Shown here: positions 33,438 to 41,981 of the stretch, one piece after another
Layout of the letters: the number at the start of each line of letters is the position of its first letter
How positions within the stretch are numbered: the first letter of the stretch is position 1
Position numbers and translations under genes: made by a program
Notes under the pieces: model-generated
Seen by the model: only the letters and a program-made list of their open reading frames with translations
What the model was told of the DNA's origin: nothing
Databases searched by the model: none
Assembly: GCA_024397955.1 (NCBI GenBank)
Contig: CP073744.1
Span: 186,001 to 250,000, forward strand
DNA: 64,000 nucleotides
Direction of reading: 5' to 3'
Source: a bacterium SCSIO 12696
GTDB lineage: Bacteria > Pseudomonadota > Gammaproteobacteria > Pseudomonadales > Porticoccaceae

Positions 33438-34604
33438 ATGGACTCCTTACTGAACTTGTGGGCCGACTCCGGCCTGTCGCAGCTTACCGGCGGCCAGTGT
33501 GTGATGATTGTGGTGGGCCTGGGCCTACTGTTTTTGGCCATCAAAAAAGGCTTTGAACCGCTGTTGTTGGTGCCTATCGGCTTTGGTACTGTGTTGGTCA
33601 ACATTCCTGGCGCAGGCTTTGAAGCGGCTCCGGTGTACGACGCTCTGGGCCATCTGGAAAGCCCCGGCGGCTTGATGTACTACATCTACCACGTGGGTAT
33701 CGAATCCGGCATTTTCCCGCTGATTATCTTTATGGGCGTGGGCGCCATGACCGACTTTGGCCCCATGCTCGCCAACCCCAAAACCCTGTTTTTGGGGGCA
33801 GCGGCCCAGTTCGGTATTTTTACCACGGTGATTGGCGCAGTGGCGTTAAGCGCCGCTGGTATTTTTGATTTCAGCATTCAGGATGCGGCCTCTATTGGCA
33901 TTATCGGCGGTGCCGACGGGCCAACGGCTATTTTTGTTACCAGCAAACTGTCGCCGGATTTATTGGGAGCCATTGCGGTAGCGGCTTATTCCTATATGGC
34001 ACTGGTGCCCATTATTCAGCCGCCCATTATGAAAGCGCTCACCACCCCGGAAGAACGCCAGATCAAAATGGAACAGCTACGCCATGTATCCAAAGCGGAA
34101 AAAATCGTCTTCCCTTTGACACTGTTGGTACTGGTGGCGTTGTTCCTGCCCAGTGCGGCGCCGTTATTGGGCATGTTCTGTTTCGGTAATCTGATGAAAG
34201 AATGTGGCGTGGTAGCGCGCCTGAGCGATACTACCCAAAATGCCCTGATCAATATTGTCACCATCTTCCTGGGCCTGGGTGTGGGCTCAAAAATGAGTGC
34301 TGACAAATTCCTTAACGGAGAAACTCTGGGCATTCTGGCTCTGGGTATGGTGGCCTTCTGCATCGGCACCGCCTGTGGCGTGCTGATGGCCAAAGCCATG
34401 AACAAATTTGGCAAAACCCCCATCAACCCGCTGATTGGCTCTGCCGGTGTCTCCGCTGTGCCCATGGCGGCGCGGGTATCCAACAAAGTGGGCTTGGAAG
34501 CCAACCCTCACAATTTCCTGTTGATGCATGCCATGGGGCCGAATGTGGCCGGTGTGATTGGTTCCGCGGTAGCGGCAGGGGTGATGTTGTCGATGGTGGG
34601 GTGA
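33438..34604 (+). CDS. oadB: Oxaloacetate decarboxylase beta chain, Na+ pump
   Basis: A 388-residue integral membrane subunit with about ten helices that couples decarboxylation of carboxybiotin to Na+ export. Key stretches: [33 protein letters not shown] (essential Asp), and [14 protein letters not shown] near the C-terminus. It follows oadA by 10 bp. The complex supports citrate/oxaloacetate fermentation or sodium energetics. Well conserved over its length. Confidence 0.95.
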   Translation: MDSLLNLWADSGLSQLTGGQCVMIVVGLGLLFLAIKKGFEPLLLVPIGFGTVLVNIPGAGFEAAPVYDALGHLESPGGLMYYIYHVGIESGIFPLIIFMGVGAMTDFGPMLANPKTLFLGAAAQFGIFTTVIGAVALSAAGIFDFSIQDAASIGIIGGADGPTAIFVTSKLSPDLLGAIAVAAYSYMALVPIIQPPIMKALTTPEERQIKMEQLRHVSKAEKIVFPLTLLVLVALFLPSAAPLLGMFCFGNLMKECGVVARLSDTTQNALINIVTIFLGLGVGSKMSADKFLNGETLGILALGMVAFCIGTACGVLMAKAMNKFGKTPINPLIGSAGVSAVPMAARVSNKVGLEANPHNFLLMHAMGPNVAGVIGSAVAAGVMLSMVG

Positions 34605-34627
34605 TACGCCAGAAAATGCACTGTCTG

Positions 34628-34654
34628 AGCGGGCCTTTTCAGGCCCGTTTTTTA
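34628..34654 (+). terminator. Rho-independent terminator after oadB
   Basis: CGGGCCT/AGGCCCG stem, 4-nt loop, six T, starting 25 bp after the oadB stop. Confidence 0.9.
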
Positions 34655-34709
34655 TTTGTAGCGCTCTGCTGTGCTATACAAAGAGTACTAAAAATAAAAG
34701 GAGCACATT

Positions 34710-35084
34710 ATGAATCTGGGTGCATTTTCTATCAGTTTGGCAGTGAAAGACCTTCAAGCTTCAAGGCAGTTTTACGAAAAGCTGGGTTTTTCGGTGTATT
34801 GCGGTGAACCGGAACAGAACTGGTTAATTCTGAAAAACGGTGATCATATTATCGGTCTGTTTCAGGGTATGTTCGAAAATAACATCCTTACGTTTAACCC
34901 TGGTTGGGATCAGAATGCGCATCCCACAGATGAATACACAGATGTTCGCCAATTGCAGCAATCCTTAAAGGAGCAAGGAGTGGACATTACCAATGCAGTG
35001 GACGAAGCGGGTTCAGGGCCAGGCAGCTTTATGGTGACAGACCCGGACGGCAATCAAGTACTGATCGATCAGCATGTCGGCTAA
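34710..35084 (+). CDS. VOC (glyoxalase/bleomycin-resistance fold) protein
   Basis: A 124-residue protein of the vicinal-oxygen-chelate superfamily: two beta-alpha-beta-beta-beta units, beginning [21 protein letters not shown] and ending in [14 protein letters not shown]. The metal-site residues cannot be assigned confidently and the substrate is unknown. AAAAGGAG precedes the ATG. Separate from the oad operon by a terminator. Confidence 0.85.
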   Translation: MNLGAFSISLAVKDLQASRQFYEKLGFSVYCGEPEQNWLILKNGDHIIGLFQGMFENNILTFNPGWDQNAHPTDEYTDVRQLQQSLKEQGVDITNAVDEAGSGPGSFMVTDPDGNQVLIDQHVG

Positions 35085-35143
35085 GGCTAAATAGCTCTAT
35101 AATCCCCCCTTTTGGGCACAGCCCGGACAATTGCGTTCCTTTT

Positions 35144-35461
35144 ATGAAGATTCAAAACCAAATTGAGCAAAAGCTCCAGGCGGAGTTCAGCCCAGCTTAT
35201 TTGAGTGTGGTGAATGAAAGCCACATGCACTCGGTACCCGTCAACTCAGAAACCCACTTCAAAGTGGTTATTGCCGCTGAAGGCTTTGTGGGAAAACGCC
35301 AGGTGCAGCGCCACCAATCGATTTACGCCCTGTTGGCCGAAGAGCTGGCAGGGGAGGTGCACGCCTTGGCGCTGCACACCTATTCGCCTCAGGAGTGGGC
35401 AGAGCAGGGTACAGCTGCAGAGTCACCCCAGTGCCTGGGAGGCAGCAAGCGTGACCAGTGA
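35144..35461 (+). CDS. bolA: BolA family protein
   Basis: A 105-residue BolA-like protein. The conserved HVxxS-like part reads VVNESHMHSVPVNSETHFKVVI, then FVGKRQVQRHQSIYALL. BolA proteins partner with monothiol glutaredoxins and affect morphology and iron-sulfur handling. The gene end overlaps the following helicase start by 11 bp, with GGAGG inside bolA serving the next gene. Confidence 0.9.
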   Translation: MKIQNQIEQKLQAEFSPAYLSVVNESHMHSVPVNSETHFKVVIAAEGFVGKRQVQRHQSIYALLAEELAGEVHALALHTYSPQEWAEQGTAAESPQCLGGSKRDQ

Positions 35462-36800
35462 GACAACTGCGCCAACTCAGGCCACTTTGTTTGAAGACTT
35501 ACACCTGCACCAGCGCCTTCTACAGGCGCTGGGCAAAGAGGGGTTTAGTGAAGCGACCCCTGTGCAGGCACAAGTGATTCCGCAAGCTCTGGACGGTCGA
35601 GACTTGCTAGTAACCGCAGAGACCGGCAGTGGTAAAACCGCGGCCTTTTTATTGCCAGTGATGCAACGGTTGATGGAAACCGATGCCCCTAAAAGCGGCA
35701 CCCGTGCGCTAGTGCTTGCCCCTACTCGTGAATTGGCACGTCAGGTATTGGCTCACTGTATCAAGCTAAAAAAAATGACCCACCTGAAGGCAGACGTGAT
35801 TACCGGTGGTGTGGAATTTCGTTACCAAAAAGCGATGCTGCGCAAGAACCCGGAAATTATTGTAGCCACGCCAGGACGTATTCTTGAACACTTGGAAAAG
35901 GGTTCTGCGGATTTTTCCGATCTGGAAGTACTGGTGCTGGACGAAGCCGACCGCATGCTGGATATGGGCTTTAGCGATGATGTGTTGACCATTGCCAGTG
36001 CTTGCAACACCGAACGCCAAACCTTGCTGTTATCTGCCACCTTAAAACATCGTGGTATTCGCAAAGTGGCGGATGCGGTGCTTCGCAATCCGCAAACCAT
36101 TGCGGTCAATGCGGTTCGGGCAGAACACAGCAGCATCCGCCAGCAAATCGTGCTGGCAGACGATGTGGAACACAAACAGAAACTGTTGTTGAAGTTGCTA
36201 CAACAGGAAGGCGCTCAAAAAGCCGTGGTATTTACCAATACCATTGCTGGCGCAGAAAAATTGGTTGGCTGGTTGTACAACAGCGAATTTCAAGCGGGCG
36301 TTTTGCATGGGGATATGATGCAGGACGAGCGCAATCATGTGATGCAGCTGATGCGTCGCGGCCAGTTGGATGTTCTGGTAGCCACGGATGTGGCGGCTCG
36401 TGGCCTCGATGTGCAGGGCGTTGGTCTGGTGGTTAATTTTGATATGGCCCGCAGTGGTGATGATTATGTACACCGCATTGGCCGCACTGGGCGTGCCGGT
36501 GAACAGGGCTTGGCGGTGTCATTTATTGTGTCCACGGAATGGAATTTGATGGCGTCCATCGAGCGCTACCTGAAAACCCGCTTTGAACGCCGCAAGATTG
36601 CCGGCTTGGAGGGCAAGTACAAAGGACCGAAAAAACTTAAGTCATCCGGTAAGGCGGCGGGCACCAAAAAGAAAAAACAAGCCAAAAAAACCGGCAAGCC
36701 AGTGGCGAAAAAAGCGCCTTCTCCGCGCCGTTCATCGGGGCGAAGAAGTGCTCATGACAGCTCCAAGGAAGAAGGTTTTACGCCGTTGAGGAAGAAGTAG
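35451..36800 (+). CDS. srmB: DEAD-box RNA helicase, SrmB-like
   Basis: ATP-dependent RNA helicase of 449 residues. Motifs: Q-motif F...GFSEATPVQAQVIP, Walker A AETGSGKT, PTRELARQV, DEAD, SAT, and HRIGRTGRAGE. A Lys-rich tail (about 390-449, KKKKQAKKTGKPVAKK) is an RNA-binding extension. SrmB acts in 50S assembly; the sub-family is inferred and RhlE-type is an alternative. The start is GTG 35451 with GGAGG upstream, in the end of bolA; earlier in-frame starts are shadow sequence in bolA. Confidence 0.87.
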   Translation: MTSETTAPTQATLFEDLHLHQRLLQALGKEGFSEATPVQAQVIPQALDGRDLLVTAETGSGKTAAFLLPVMQRLMETDAPKSGTRALVLAPTRELARQVLAHCIKLKKMTHLKADVITGGVEFRYQKAMLRKNPEIIVATPGRILEHLEKGSADFSDLEVLVLDEADRMLDMGFSDDVLTIASACNTERQTLLLSATLKHRGIRKVADAVLRNPQTIAVNAVRAEHSSIRQQIVLADDVEHKQKLLLKLLQQEGAQKAVVFTNTIAGAEKLVGWLYNSEFQAGVLHGDMMQDERNHVMQLMRRGQLDVLVATDVAARGLDVQGVGLVVNFDMARSGDDYVHRIGRTGRAGEQGLAVSFIVSTEWNLMASIERYLKTRFERRKIAGLEGKYKGPKKLKSSGKAAGTKKKKQAKKTGKPVAKKAPSPRRSSGRRSAHDSSKEEGFTPLRKK

Positions 36801-36855
36801 ATAAAGCTGCGGGCAACGGGCTGCTGCAGCGAGCAGATATGCTGTTATACTTTGC

Positions 36856-36910
36856 GTAGCCCGTAGCCCGTAGCCCGTAGCCCGTAGCCCGTAGCCCGTA
36901 GCCCGTAGCC
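36856..36910. repeat. 7-bp tandem repeat (GTAGCCC)n
   Basis: Seven exact GTAGCCC units followed by a six-base partial unit, ending on the stop codon of the convergent amidotransferase gene. It could arise by replication slippage. Units of the same sequence appear in the inverted repeat before ttcA (25639-25689). Confidence 0.9.
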
Positions 36911-37761
36911 TAAATCTTTTCTAACACGACCTCCAAAGCCTTGTCGACAGTCACAAAATGATTCACCGGTACCCGTTGCCATTGAGGGTCGTCGTTAAGG
37001 CCCTCTGAGGTAATAATCACCGAGCGATGTTGTGCTTCGGTGTCTGTCATTGAACAAAATCCATCTTCGCAGCAATAGCTGCCGCCACTTTGTACATAAA
37101 GTGAATTGGCTTCTTCCGGGTTGCCGTCGGTATAGCGGCTGGCGACAACTCGCTGCCCGTCGGCGACCACCAGGTTGAGGGTACTGGTGCCGTAACGGTT
37201 CCTGTCCGACAATTCGGCGGCTTTTTGTATGGTTTGCCTCAGTGCTGTTTTCAGCCGTTGTAGTGGTGTGCTGTCACTGGGTAGCTCCCAATACTGGTCC
37301 AGAAACAGGGCGAATAAAAATTCTGAATCGGTGGTGCCCTTAATCACTCGGTAAGCGCGGTCAGAGAGCATCGCCAAACCCTGGCGACGTTTTTCTGTAA
37401 AGCAGCTCAACTCACCGTTGTGCATAAAGCTTAGCTGCTGTTCCCCAAACGGGTGGCAGTTGGTGTAAGTCACTGGTAGCCCAGCAGTGGCGGCACGAAC
37501 ATGAGCGAGTATGCAACGGCTTTTGGTCACGCGTGCCAGATGGCGTAGGTTGGCATTGCTCCACGCCGGAGAAATGTCCTTAAATAGCGCCGGTTCTGCA
37601 TTGCTCTCTGCGTACCAGGCAACCCCAAAACCATCACCGTTCAGGGGCTCGCTGCGTTCGCGGCTTTGGTAACTCTGATGGATTAGAGAATGCTCTGGTT
37701 CAGTAACCAGTGCACTGACCGGGATGGCCTGGTCGCCAAGATAAAGCGCAAAACGGCACAT
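36910..37761 (-). CDS. Class II glutamine amidotransferase, YafJ-like
   Basis: A 283-residue protein starting MCRFALYLG, so Cys2 becomes the N-terminal nucleophile of an Ntn-type glutaminase after Met removal. GDGFGVAWY, LAHVRAAT, THxNCHPF-like TNCHPFG and FMHNGELS match the glutaminase active-site loops. No second catalytic domain is visible, as in YafJ/DUF-type stand-alone amidotransferases; the acceptor substrate is unknown. It reads against the helicase gene, and the TIR element lies upstream of its start. Confidence 0.88.
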   Translation of the reverse strand: MCRFALYLGDQAIPVSALVTEPEHSLIHQSYQSRERSEPLNGDGFGVAWYAESNAEPALFKDISPAWSNANLRHLARVTKSRCILAHVRAATAGLPVTYTNCHPFGEQQLSFMHNGELSCFTEKRRQGLAMLSDRAYRVIKGTTDSEFLFALFLDQYWELPSDSTPLQRLKTALRQTIQKAAELSDRNRYGTSTLNLVVADGQRVVASRYTDGNPEEANSLYVQSGGSYCCEDGFCSMTDTEAQHRSVIITSEGLNDDPQWQRVPVNHFVTVDKALEVVLEKI

Positions 37762-37824
37762 AATCTTCTCCTTTCAGCATAAGGCGTGCCCCTTTTGGAG
37801 TCCGCCGCTGCAAAAGCGTTCACC

Positions 37825-38106
37825 AGGGTCTGTTGACGCTTCATATTTACCTCTGCTGATAGCAATTTTTGCGCTCAACAAGGCGTAAAGCGTGTGGTGT
37901 AGTCATTCTACATAAGCGATTTACAACACAGTGGAGCGCAAAAATAGCTTCAGCCCCGTATTTTCTAACGAAAGGGGTTGGGCCTGAAAAGGCGTCCCTC
38001 GTTGTTGCTCGTCGCTCATTTGGAATGACCAAACCACTCTCCTCGCGCCTAGATGGACGCTTTTTCAGTCTCCAACAGTGGTAGATATGAAGCGTCAACA
38101 GACCCT
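37825..38106 (+). repeat. MITE-like element with long terminal inverted repeats, copy 2
   Basis: 282 bp, same orientation as the copy at 16812-17078 and closely similar along its length; it is 15 bp longer because of an insertion-like difference at about 37968-37990. Ends again read AGGGTCTGTTGACG/CGTCAACAGACCCT. At base 15 both ends carry C/G where copy 1 carries T/A, so pairing is kept. No coding capacity. It lies 64 bp upstream of the amidotransferase start and 41 bp before the Anr box of ompW, filling most of the 460-bp intergenic region. Confidence 0.82.
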
Positions 38107-38146
38107 ACCCAATGGGGGTCACTATTTATCAAATAGCAAAGGTTGG

Positions 38147-38188
38147 TTAATCCAGATCAATTACGGCATCGAACAGGAAAGGTTTAAT
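38147..38188 (+). promoter_or_regulatory. Anr/FNR-dependent promoter of ompW
   Basis: TTAATCCAGATCAA at 38147-38160 matches the FNR/Anr consensus TTGAT-N4-ATCAA at nine of ten positions. TTTAAT at 38183-38188 is a fitting -10 element: with a start near 38195 the box is centred at -41.5, the class II activation position. The regulator gene anr lies next door. Confidence 0.7.
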
Positions 38189-38221
38189 AGCGCCAGTTTT
38201 TGACCTATTGGAGATTCCAAC

Positions 38222-38920
38222 ATGAAAAATCGCAAAGCCCTCTCTCTGGCCATCAATGCCGTTCTGGGTAGTGCACTGTTATTTGGCACCGCGGCAGCCA
38301 CTGCCCACGAAGCCGGTGACTTTATCGTTCGCGCCGGTTTGGCTTCTGTTCAACCGGGTAATGGAAATGGCCCCCTGGATTTGAATGGGGCAGCCATTGC
38401 CAACTCTTCTGCACGGGTCGAAAGCGACGAAGCGCTGGGTATTACCGCTACCTATATGATCAGTGACCACTGGGGCATTGAGTTGCTGGCCTCTTCCCCG
38501 TTTGACCACGACATTACCGCGGATACCGGTGATTTGGGCTTTGGTGTGATTAACGCCGGTAGCACTGAGCACCTGCCACCTACCTTGAGTATTCAGTACT
38601 TCCCTATGGACAACAGCAGTGCCTGGCAGCCTTACGTGGGCCTGGGTGTGAACTACACGCTGTTCTTCTCTGAAGACGTGTCCAGCACCTTGCAGGGCGC
38701 CGTGGCACCGGCCACTTTGGATATTGACGACTCCATCGGTATTGCCGCTCAGGTGGGTGTGGATTACAGCATTGATGAACACTGGCTGGTTAATGCCGGT
38801 ATCTGGTACGCCGATATCAATGCCGACGCTACCTTTACCTTCAACAATGGCGCCACCCTGAGCAAAGATGTCGATATCGACCCTGTGGTGTACATGATCT
38901 CTGTCGGCTACAAATTCTAA
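38222..38920 (+). CDS. ompW: OmpW family outer-membrane protein
   Basis: A 232-residue beta-barrel porin with an Ala-rich signal peptide (1-28, cleavage after TAHA). The body alternates polar and aromatic residues as in an eight-stranded barrel and ends in Phe (VGYKF), the outer-membrane insertion signal. GDFIVRAGLASVQP and YFPMDNSSAWQPYVGLGVNYTLF are OmpW hallmarks. OmpW is induced by low oxygen via FNR in E. coli; the box upstream indicates the same here. Confidence 0.92.
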   Translation: MKNRKALSLAINAVLGSALLFGTAAATAHEAGDFIVRAGLASVQPGNGNGPLDLNGAAIANSSARVESDEALGITATYMISDHWGIELLASSPFDHDITADTGDLGFGVINAGSTEHLPPTLSIQYFPMDNSSAWQPYVGLGVNYTLFFSEDVSSTLQGAVAPATLDIDDSIGIAAQVGVDYSIDEHWLVNAGIWYADINADATFTFNNGATLSKDVDIDPVVYMISVGYKF

Positions 38921-38949
38921 TTTGTTTTGCTGATAGCGCTCTAAGCGTA

Positions 38950-38987
38950 AAAAAAACGCCGATGGTAATGCCATCGGCGTTTTTTTA
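38950..38987 (+). terminator. Bidirectional terminator between ompW and anr
   Basis: An 11-bp stem AACGCCGATGG/CCATCGGCGTT is flanked by A- and T-runs; it can serve both the + strand ompW and the convergent anr. Confidence 0.9.
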
Positions 38988-39012
38988 TGGAGTTATCATT
39001 GGCAATGAACGA

Positions 39013-39741
39013 TCAGGTATTGGCCATTTCCTGTAACCGTTCCACATCCAAAATTTCAATTTCTTTTTTGTCCACCGCAAGAATACCTTGCTTTTGGAAG
39101 CGGCTGAATACCCGACTGACCGTTTCCACAGTCAGGCCCAGGTAATTGCCAATATCTGCTCGAGACATGGGCAAACGCAGTTGGGTGCTGGACAGTTTGC
39201 GGCGGGCATTGCGGCTGGAAAGGCTGAGAACCAGAGTGGCGATGCGTTCCTCGGCACTGTTTTTGCTCAGCTGGGTAATCAGCTGTTGATCGTTAGTGAT
39301 TTCACGGCTCATCAATTGGAAGAAGTGTCGCTGCAGTGATGGAATCTGCATGCTCAATTCTTCCAAGCGGGAAAACGGGATTTCACAAATGGCCGAAGTC
39401 TCAAGCGCGATAGCGGAGTTTACATAGCGATTGTGGCCAATGCCGTCGACGCCAAATATTTCACCGGGCAGGTGGAAGCCAGTAACCTGTTCCTGGCCGT
39501 CGTCATTGATGTAGTAAGACTTGATGCAGCCACTGCGCACCGCATACACCGATTTAAATTCGGTACCGGCGTTGTATACGTGATCTTCTCGGTGAAATGG
39601 CCGGCCTCGCTGCACAATGTTGTCGAGGCGATCAATTTCTTCACTTTGCAATGCCAGAGGTAAGCAGAGTGCATTCATACGGCAATCGCCACAGCTTACC
39701 TGGCTGTGAGGGCACTTTTTATCCGTTGCTGCTTGAGCCAT
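39013..39741 (-). CDS. anr: Anaerobic regulator Anr/FNR (CRP family)
   Basis: Oxygen-sensing transcription factor of 242 residues. Cys17, Cys20 and Cys26 plus Cys119 correspond to the four [4Fe-4S] ligands of E. coli FNR (20, 23, 29, 122, shifted by three). A cyclic-nucleotide-binding-like beta roll is followed by the dimer helix and the HTH recognition helix TVETVSRVFSRFQ, which carries the E..SR residues that read TTGAT. Without oxygen the dimer binds FNR boxes. Located beside a predicted target (ompW) and a HemN-like gene, a common anr/hemN association. Confidence 0.95.
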   Translation of the reverse strand: MAQAATDKKCPHSQVSCGDCRMNALCLPLALQSEEIDRLDNIVQRGRPFHREDHVYNAGTEFKSVYAVRSGCIKSYYINDDGQEQVTGFHLPGEIFGVDGIGHNRYVNSAIALETSAICEIPFSRLEELSMQIPSLQRHFFQLMSREITNDQQLITQLSKNSAEERIATLVLSLSSRNARRKLSSTQLRLPMSRADIGNYLGLTVETVSRVFSRFQKQGILAVDKKEIEILDVERLQEMANT

Positions 39742-39844
39742 GGTGGTGTTATCAAGTGGTGGAAAAACCCGATTATACGATTTTCCAGCTCTTAAAGAAC
39801 AGCCATTCTGAATCTCTCTGATTGGGAGAACGCCCTAATCCGTG

Positions 39845-41047
39845 TTACGGCGCTAGCTGCAGGTCGTGCAGAAGGGCTTGCAGGTTGGTTCTGCCGGTGG
39901 CGGTTAGCTGCCATTGGTTGGTGTTGGATTCCAACCACAAACGCTCGCAGGCGCGGGCAATAGCTCGGTCTGCCTGTTGTTTGCTGTTTGCTGGCAGAGC
40001 TTCTAACAGATCATTATTAACTTGCCCGTAGCACAATAACGATTGGACCAATGCTTGATCTACCGTTTGCTGTTCGCCGATTAAATGACGCCATTGGTAG
40101 GGGAGGTAGCCGCTGGACAATTTGTCTCGATAGCAACGGAGGTTACTGCAATTGCGGTAATAGAATGCCCCGGTGTGGCCAGTGGCAGAAAGGCCAAGGC
40201 CAAACCATGCCGTCAAATCTGTGGCGCAGTAGCCCCAGGGGGTAAAGTGCAATTGGTGTTTGTCGTACAGCTGTTTGAGCTTGCTGCCAGCGGGTATCAA
40301 TATCTGGTTGCCCAATACCTGGTAGCCCCTTTGCTGGGCACGTTTCAGAATATTCAGGTAGGCTTTGGTGGTTTGGGGGCTAATTTTTCCCGATTTCTCT
40401 CGTACCGAACCTATCAGTTCGATCTGTTGCGGGTTATAGAGCTGTAGGCTCAGCAGCAAGCGGTTCAGTGCTTCAATATCAGTAAATTCTGTCAGCTTTA
40501 CCTGGCACTCCACTTGGTCAAAGCCGGCGTTATCCAAAAGTGACAGAGTGGTATCTACCCGGCGCATCCAGCCACCGTTGCACAGCTCCGGGGTGTTACC
40601 AAAGTGGATACGCAGGCGATTAAAATGCAACCCTTGCAGCAGTGCCAGTCTGTCTGCGGTGATTTGCCGATGATCAATTTCAAAACCGTAGACGATATTA
40701 CTGCTTTGATGCTTCAGAGCACTGCTTATCTGGTAACACAACAAAGTCAGGTCGGCCGGTGACAGCCGATGTAACTCGCCCCCCTTTAGCCACACTTGAT
40801 CCACGGGTCGTTGGCTCAGGTCTTTGCTGTAAAGTGCCAGCTCCATGGGTAACAGCTGTAACTGCTGCTGCCAGTCTTCCCCATCAACGGTCAGGGAGAG
40901 CCCGGTACGGCCATTGTGATTGTTCGATTCAGCAGGGCCAATAGGCAAACAAGACCTTTCCGGACAGGTGTTGATAGGCTCTTGCTTCTCCAGCGGGTAG
41001 CGGATGGGAATGTCGGCGATTTCCCAATTTGTGGGTGAGTATTCCAT
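39845..41047 (-). CDS. HemN-like protein lacking the radical-SAM motif
   Basis: A 400-residue protein aligning by eye with oxygen-independent coproporphyrinogen III oxidase over nearly its whole length: VDQVWLKGGELHRLSPADLTLL (HemN: LHWGGGTPTYL), LLQGLHFNRLRIHFGN (EGFNRLSMGVQD), GYCATDLTAWFGLGLSATG (GYTTQGDTDLLGMGVSAIS), and a C-terminal winged-helix-like domain ending LTATGRTNLQALL. The CxxxCxxC cluster motif is gone; near residues 28-33 of this product only CPERSC remains, and GGGTP is GGELH. Radical-SAM activity is therefore unlikely. The ATG at 41047 is preferred over a TTG at 41062. Confidence 0.7.
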   Translation of the reverse strand: MEYSPTNWEIADIPIRYPLEKQEPINTCPERSCLPIGPAESNNHNGRTGLSLTVDGEDWQQQLQLLPMELALYSKDLSQRPVDQVWLKGGELHRLSPADLTLLCYQISSALKHQSSNIVYGFEIDHRQITADRLALLQGLHFNRLRIHFGNTPELCNGGWMRRVDTTLSLLDNAGFDQVECQVKLTEFTDIEALNRLLLSLQLYNPQQIELIGSVREKSGKISPQTTKAYLNILKRAQQRGYQVLGNQILIPAGSKLKQLYDKHQLHFTPWGYCATDLTAWFGLGLSATGHTGAFYYRNCSNLRCYRDKLSSGYLPYQWRHLIGEQQTVDQALVQSLLCYGQVNNDLLEALPANSKQQADRAIARACERLWLESNTNQWQLTATGRTNLQALLHDLQLAP

Positions 41048-41105
41048 CTGAGGCCAGTGCAAATCTGTGATAGAGCCACCTTAGTGCTTGCAAGAGCTTG
41101 GCCAT

Positions 41106-41119
41106 ATGATGTGTGTCAA
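41106..41119 (-). promoter_or_regulatory. Possible Anr/FNR box upstream of the hemN-like gene
   Basis: On the minus strand TTGACACACATCAT matches TTGAT-N4-ATCAA at eight of ten positions. It is centred 65 bp before the ATG, similar to the 68-bp spacing at ompW. A good -10 element is not visible, and the site overlaps the cobB stop codon. Confidence 0.35.
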
Positions 41120-41859
41120 TCATTGTCTTTTGGTTTGAGATCAGTTGCATTCCCAAGCAACTGGTTGAAAAATTCCGGTACTAGCTCAGTGGCCGGCCCG
41201 TATTCCTGTTCGGCGAACTTTGAAGCCGATGCGCTGGGCTCCAGATTCAGCTCTACGGTATGGGCACCTGCCTGGTGAGCAACTTGAAAAAATCCGGCGG
41301 CGGGATAGACATTGCCGGATGTGCCAATGGAAACAAACAGATCGCACTGTTCCAGGGCCTGATAAATGCGCTCCATTTCCAGGGGCATTTCACCAAACCA
41401 AACCACGTGAGGCCTTAGCTTTGCCGCGGGTGAACAACACTCGCACAAGCTGTCCACGGTGCTTGCCTCGCGCCATGGGTAGAGCTGCCCGCTGTTTGAA
41501 CAACGCATTTTCAGCAACTCTCCGTGCATATGAATCAGGTTTTGGCTGCCACTGCGCTCGTGCAAATCGTCGATATTTTGGGTAACTAGCAGAAAATTGC
41601 CTTGCCAGGCTTGTTCAAAGTGGGCCAGGGCCTGGTGTGCCAAATTGGGTTTTATGTCATCGCCGAGTAATTGCTGACGGCGCTCGCTGTAGAAGCGGTG
41701 TACAAATTCTGGATTGCGTTGAAACCCTTCTGGTGAGGCGACGTCCTCAATTCTGTGCTCTTCCCACAAACCATCGATGGCACGAAATGTACGGATACCG
41801 GACTCAGCAGAGATACCCGCGCCGGTGAGCACTACGATAGAATGAAATTGATTGGCCAT
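41116..41859 (-). CDS. cobB: NAD-dependent protein deacylase, sirtuin (CobB-like)
   Basis: Class III SIR2-family deacylase of 247 residues. Motifs: VVLTGAGISAESGIRTFR (NAD site), TQNIDDLHERSG, HMHGELLKMRC with the catalytic His and C..C pairs for zinc (MRCSN, CECCSP), and VSIGTSGNVYPAAG. The Tyr-x-x-Arg pair in RFYSERR marks desuccinylase-capable CobB enzymes. ATG 41859 (MANQFHSIVVLTGAG) is preferred over 41910, which would add 17 non-conserved residues. Makes O-acetyl-ADP-ribose, substrate of the macro-domain protein in this window. Confidence 0.92.
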   Translation of the reverse strand: MANQFHSIVVLTGAGISAESGIRTFRAIDGLWEEHRIEDVASPEGFQRNPEFVHRFYSERRQQLLGDDIKPNLAHQALAHFEQAWQGNFLLVTQNIDDLHERSGSQNLIHMHGELLKMRCSNSGQLYPWREASTVDSLCECCSPAAKLRPHVVWFGEMPLEMERIYQALEQCDLFVSIGTSGNVYPAAGFFQVAHQAGAHTVELNLEPSASASKFAEQEYGPATELVPEFFNQLLGNATDLKPKDND

Positions 41860-41981
41860 CTCAGTATCCTGTCGGCTCCAAAGAGAGTGATTGTGGCAGA
41901 AAACTTCCACTCATTGGCGCTGTCTGACCAACAACCGGACATAAAACCACCAGACTCAACGTTTCTCAGGAGCTGCACCGA

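Noticed and set aside
36856..36910. Short tandem array that could look like CRISPR
   Set aside because: Units are 7 bp without spacers and no cas gene is present; it is a simple tandem repeat.
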